A stretch of DNA of 64,000 nucleotides from Henckelia pumila (lineage: Eukaryota > Streptophyta > Magnoliopsida > Lamiales > Gesneriaceae): positions 92,212,151 through 92,276,150 of the forward strand of contig NC_133120.1 in the NCBI RefSeq assembly GCF_033568475.1. The letters run 5' to 3'. Position numbers and translations under genes: made by a program. Below are positions 63,561-64,000 of the stretch, piece by piece (position 1 is the stretch's first letter; each line of letters begins with the position of its first letter). Under the pieces are notes generated by a model, which was not told the DNA's origin, did not search any database, and worked only from the letters and a program-made list of their open reading frames with translations.

Positions 63561-63783
63561 TTGCTCCGGAGGGTTCTTTTCCTAGGAAGGAAGGACACCT
63601 CTTGGCAAGGCAAGAGACCTCTTGGCAAGGCAAGACTCCTCTGGCAAGAGAAGGGAAGACACATTTTCCCTGTTTCGCTGATCTTCTCTTGCCACCAACC
63701 TAGAAACCATCTCGCATCCGGGCTATCGACAATCACTCGGGTTTTGGTGATAACCCGGGATATTTCACCGGGGCATCACTTGA

Positions 63784-64000
63784 TAATTCAATTTTCAGTA
63801 AATACAAGTTCAATTTTGCCAAAGTGAGAACTCTCTGAACAACCAAGCAAAAGACACGCGAGTTAAACACATTCGCTGAACATGGTAATGAGATCGATAT
63901 TGAGTAAAGTTCAATCAATCAATTGCAAAATATGTTCAATTGTGCAAATGCTTTATTTGAATTCAAAATCAAAATTTAAGGAAAATACTACTGAGTTAAT
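63784..64000. other. Intergenic DNA to the window end
   Basis: Short AT-rich sequence after the CTTGA duplication. I see nothing in it. Confidence 0.6.

Larger units (their letters stand above)
62345..63783 (-). mobile_element. Second, collapsed member of the Tat family upstream of the Aux/IAA gene
   Basis: The element at 62350-63778 is flanked by perfect CTTGA duplications (62345-62349, 63779-63783). It consists of a full LTR (62350-63203, 854 bp), about 70 bp of internal sequence matching the 136 bp repeat unit of the first element (TAAAGATAGTCGGGCTAGGA), and a truncated second LTR (about 63275-63778). The start TGATGCGATTATCA is shared with the 39634 element. No coding sequence remains. 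Its minus-strand orientation follows from the shared LTR ends and the TATA box. Confidence 0.8.

Noticed and set aside
62746-63736. Long Pro/Trp/Ser-rich open frames on the minus strand and Gly/Ala-rich frames on the plus strand
   Set aside because: They are translations of the GCCAGGGTGCT minisatellite in the LTRs, open in several frames at once, with no domain.

Overview
This is nuclear DNA of a flowering plant, almost certainly a eudicot. The genes carry many short GT-AG introns, the non-coding DNA is AT-rich, and the window is full of plant Ty1/copia and Ty3/gypsy elements and MITEs. The ordinary genes match well-known plant families. The species cannot be fixed from the sequence alone.

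Left part (1-8.5 kb): a nest of LTR retrotransposons. A copia element (1-5767, 5' LTR outside the window) sits inside a minus-strand gypsy-type LTR (5768-7698). That LTR in turn interrupts the 3' end of another copia element (7702-8466). All are broken.

8.5-30.7 kb: a duplicated chromosome segment with two intact three-exon 2-oxoglutarate/Fe(II) dioxygenase genes of the AOP-like kind (13689-15140 and 29426-30687). At least three copies of their upstream module are present. The copies have been remodelled by a SINE, two Mutator-type MITEs, two Tourist-like MITEs, a foldback element and a hairpin cluster. A 9.3 kb chromodomain-type Ty3/gypsy element (16026-25341, duplication TCAAG, LTRs about 99% identical) sits between them. 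Its coding frame is closed by four stops, each explicable by one C-to-T change.

31.1-37.5 kb: two complete minus-strand genes reconstructed exon by exon. One is a small secreted EGF-like protein (6 exons, all introns in phase 1, 208 aa). The other is the katanin p60 catalytic subunit KTN1 (7 exons, 521 aa), which severs microtubules.

38-56 kb: mostly repeats. An internally deleted Tat-lineage gypsy element (39634-46091, duplication CTGAT) has pol on the minus strand, a spliced antisense ORF on the plus strand, a 6 x 136 bp array and a 91 bp minisatellite. Beyond it lie pseudogenes of a CDKA kinase and of a UPL5-like HECT ubiquitin ligase, separated by 1.6 kb of degenerate AT-rich repeat whose orientation flips in the middle.

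56.8-62.1 kb: two further complete genes. One is D-glycerate 3-kinase of photorespiration (12 exons, plus strand). The other is an Aux/IAA auxin co-repressor (5 exons, 200 aa, minus strand). About 280 bp upstream of the Aux/IAA start codon lies a second, collapsed member of the same Tat family (62350-63778, duplication CTTGA). Its LTR TATA box reads towards the Aux/IAA gene.

The host genes are independent housekeeping or signalling genes. I see no operon-like system or obvious biosynthetic cluster. The most notable structures are the Tat family with its spliced antisense ORF and the LTR aimed at the Aux/IAA gene.
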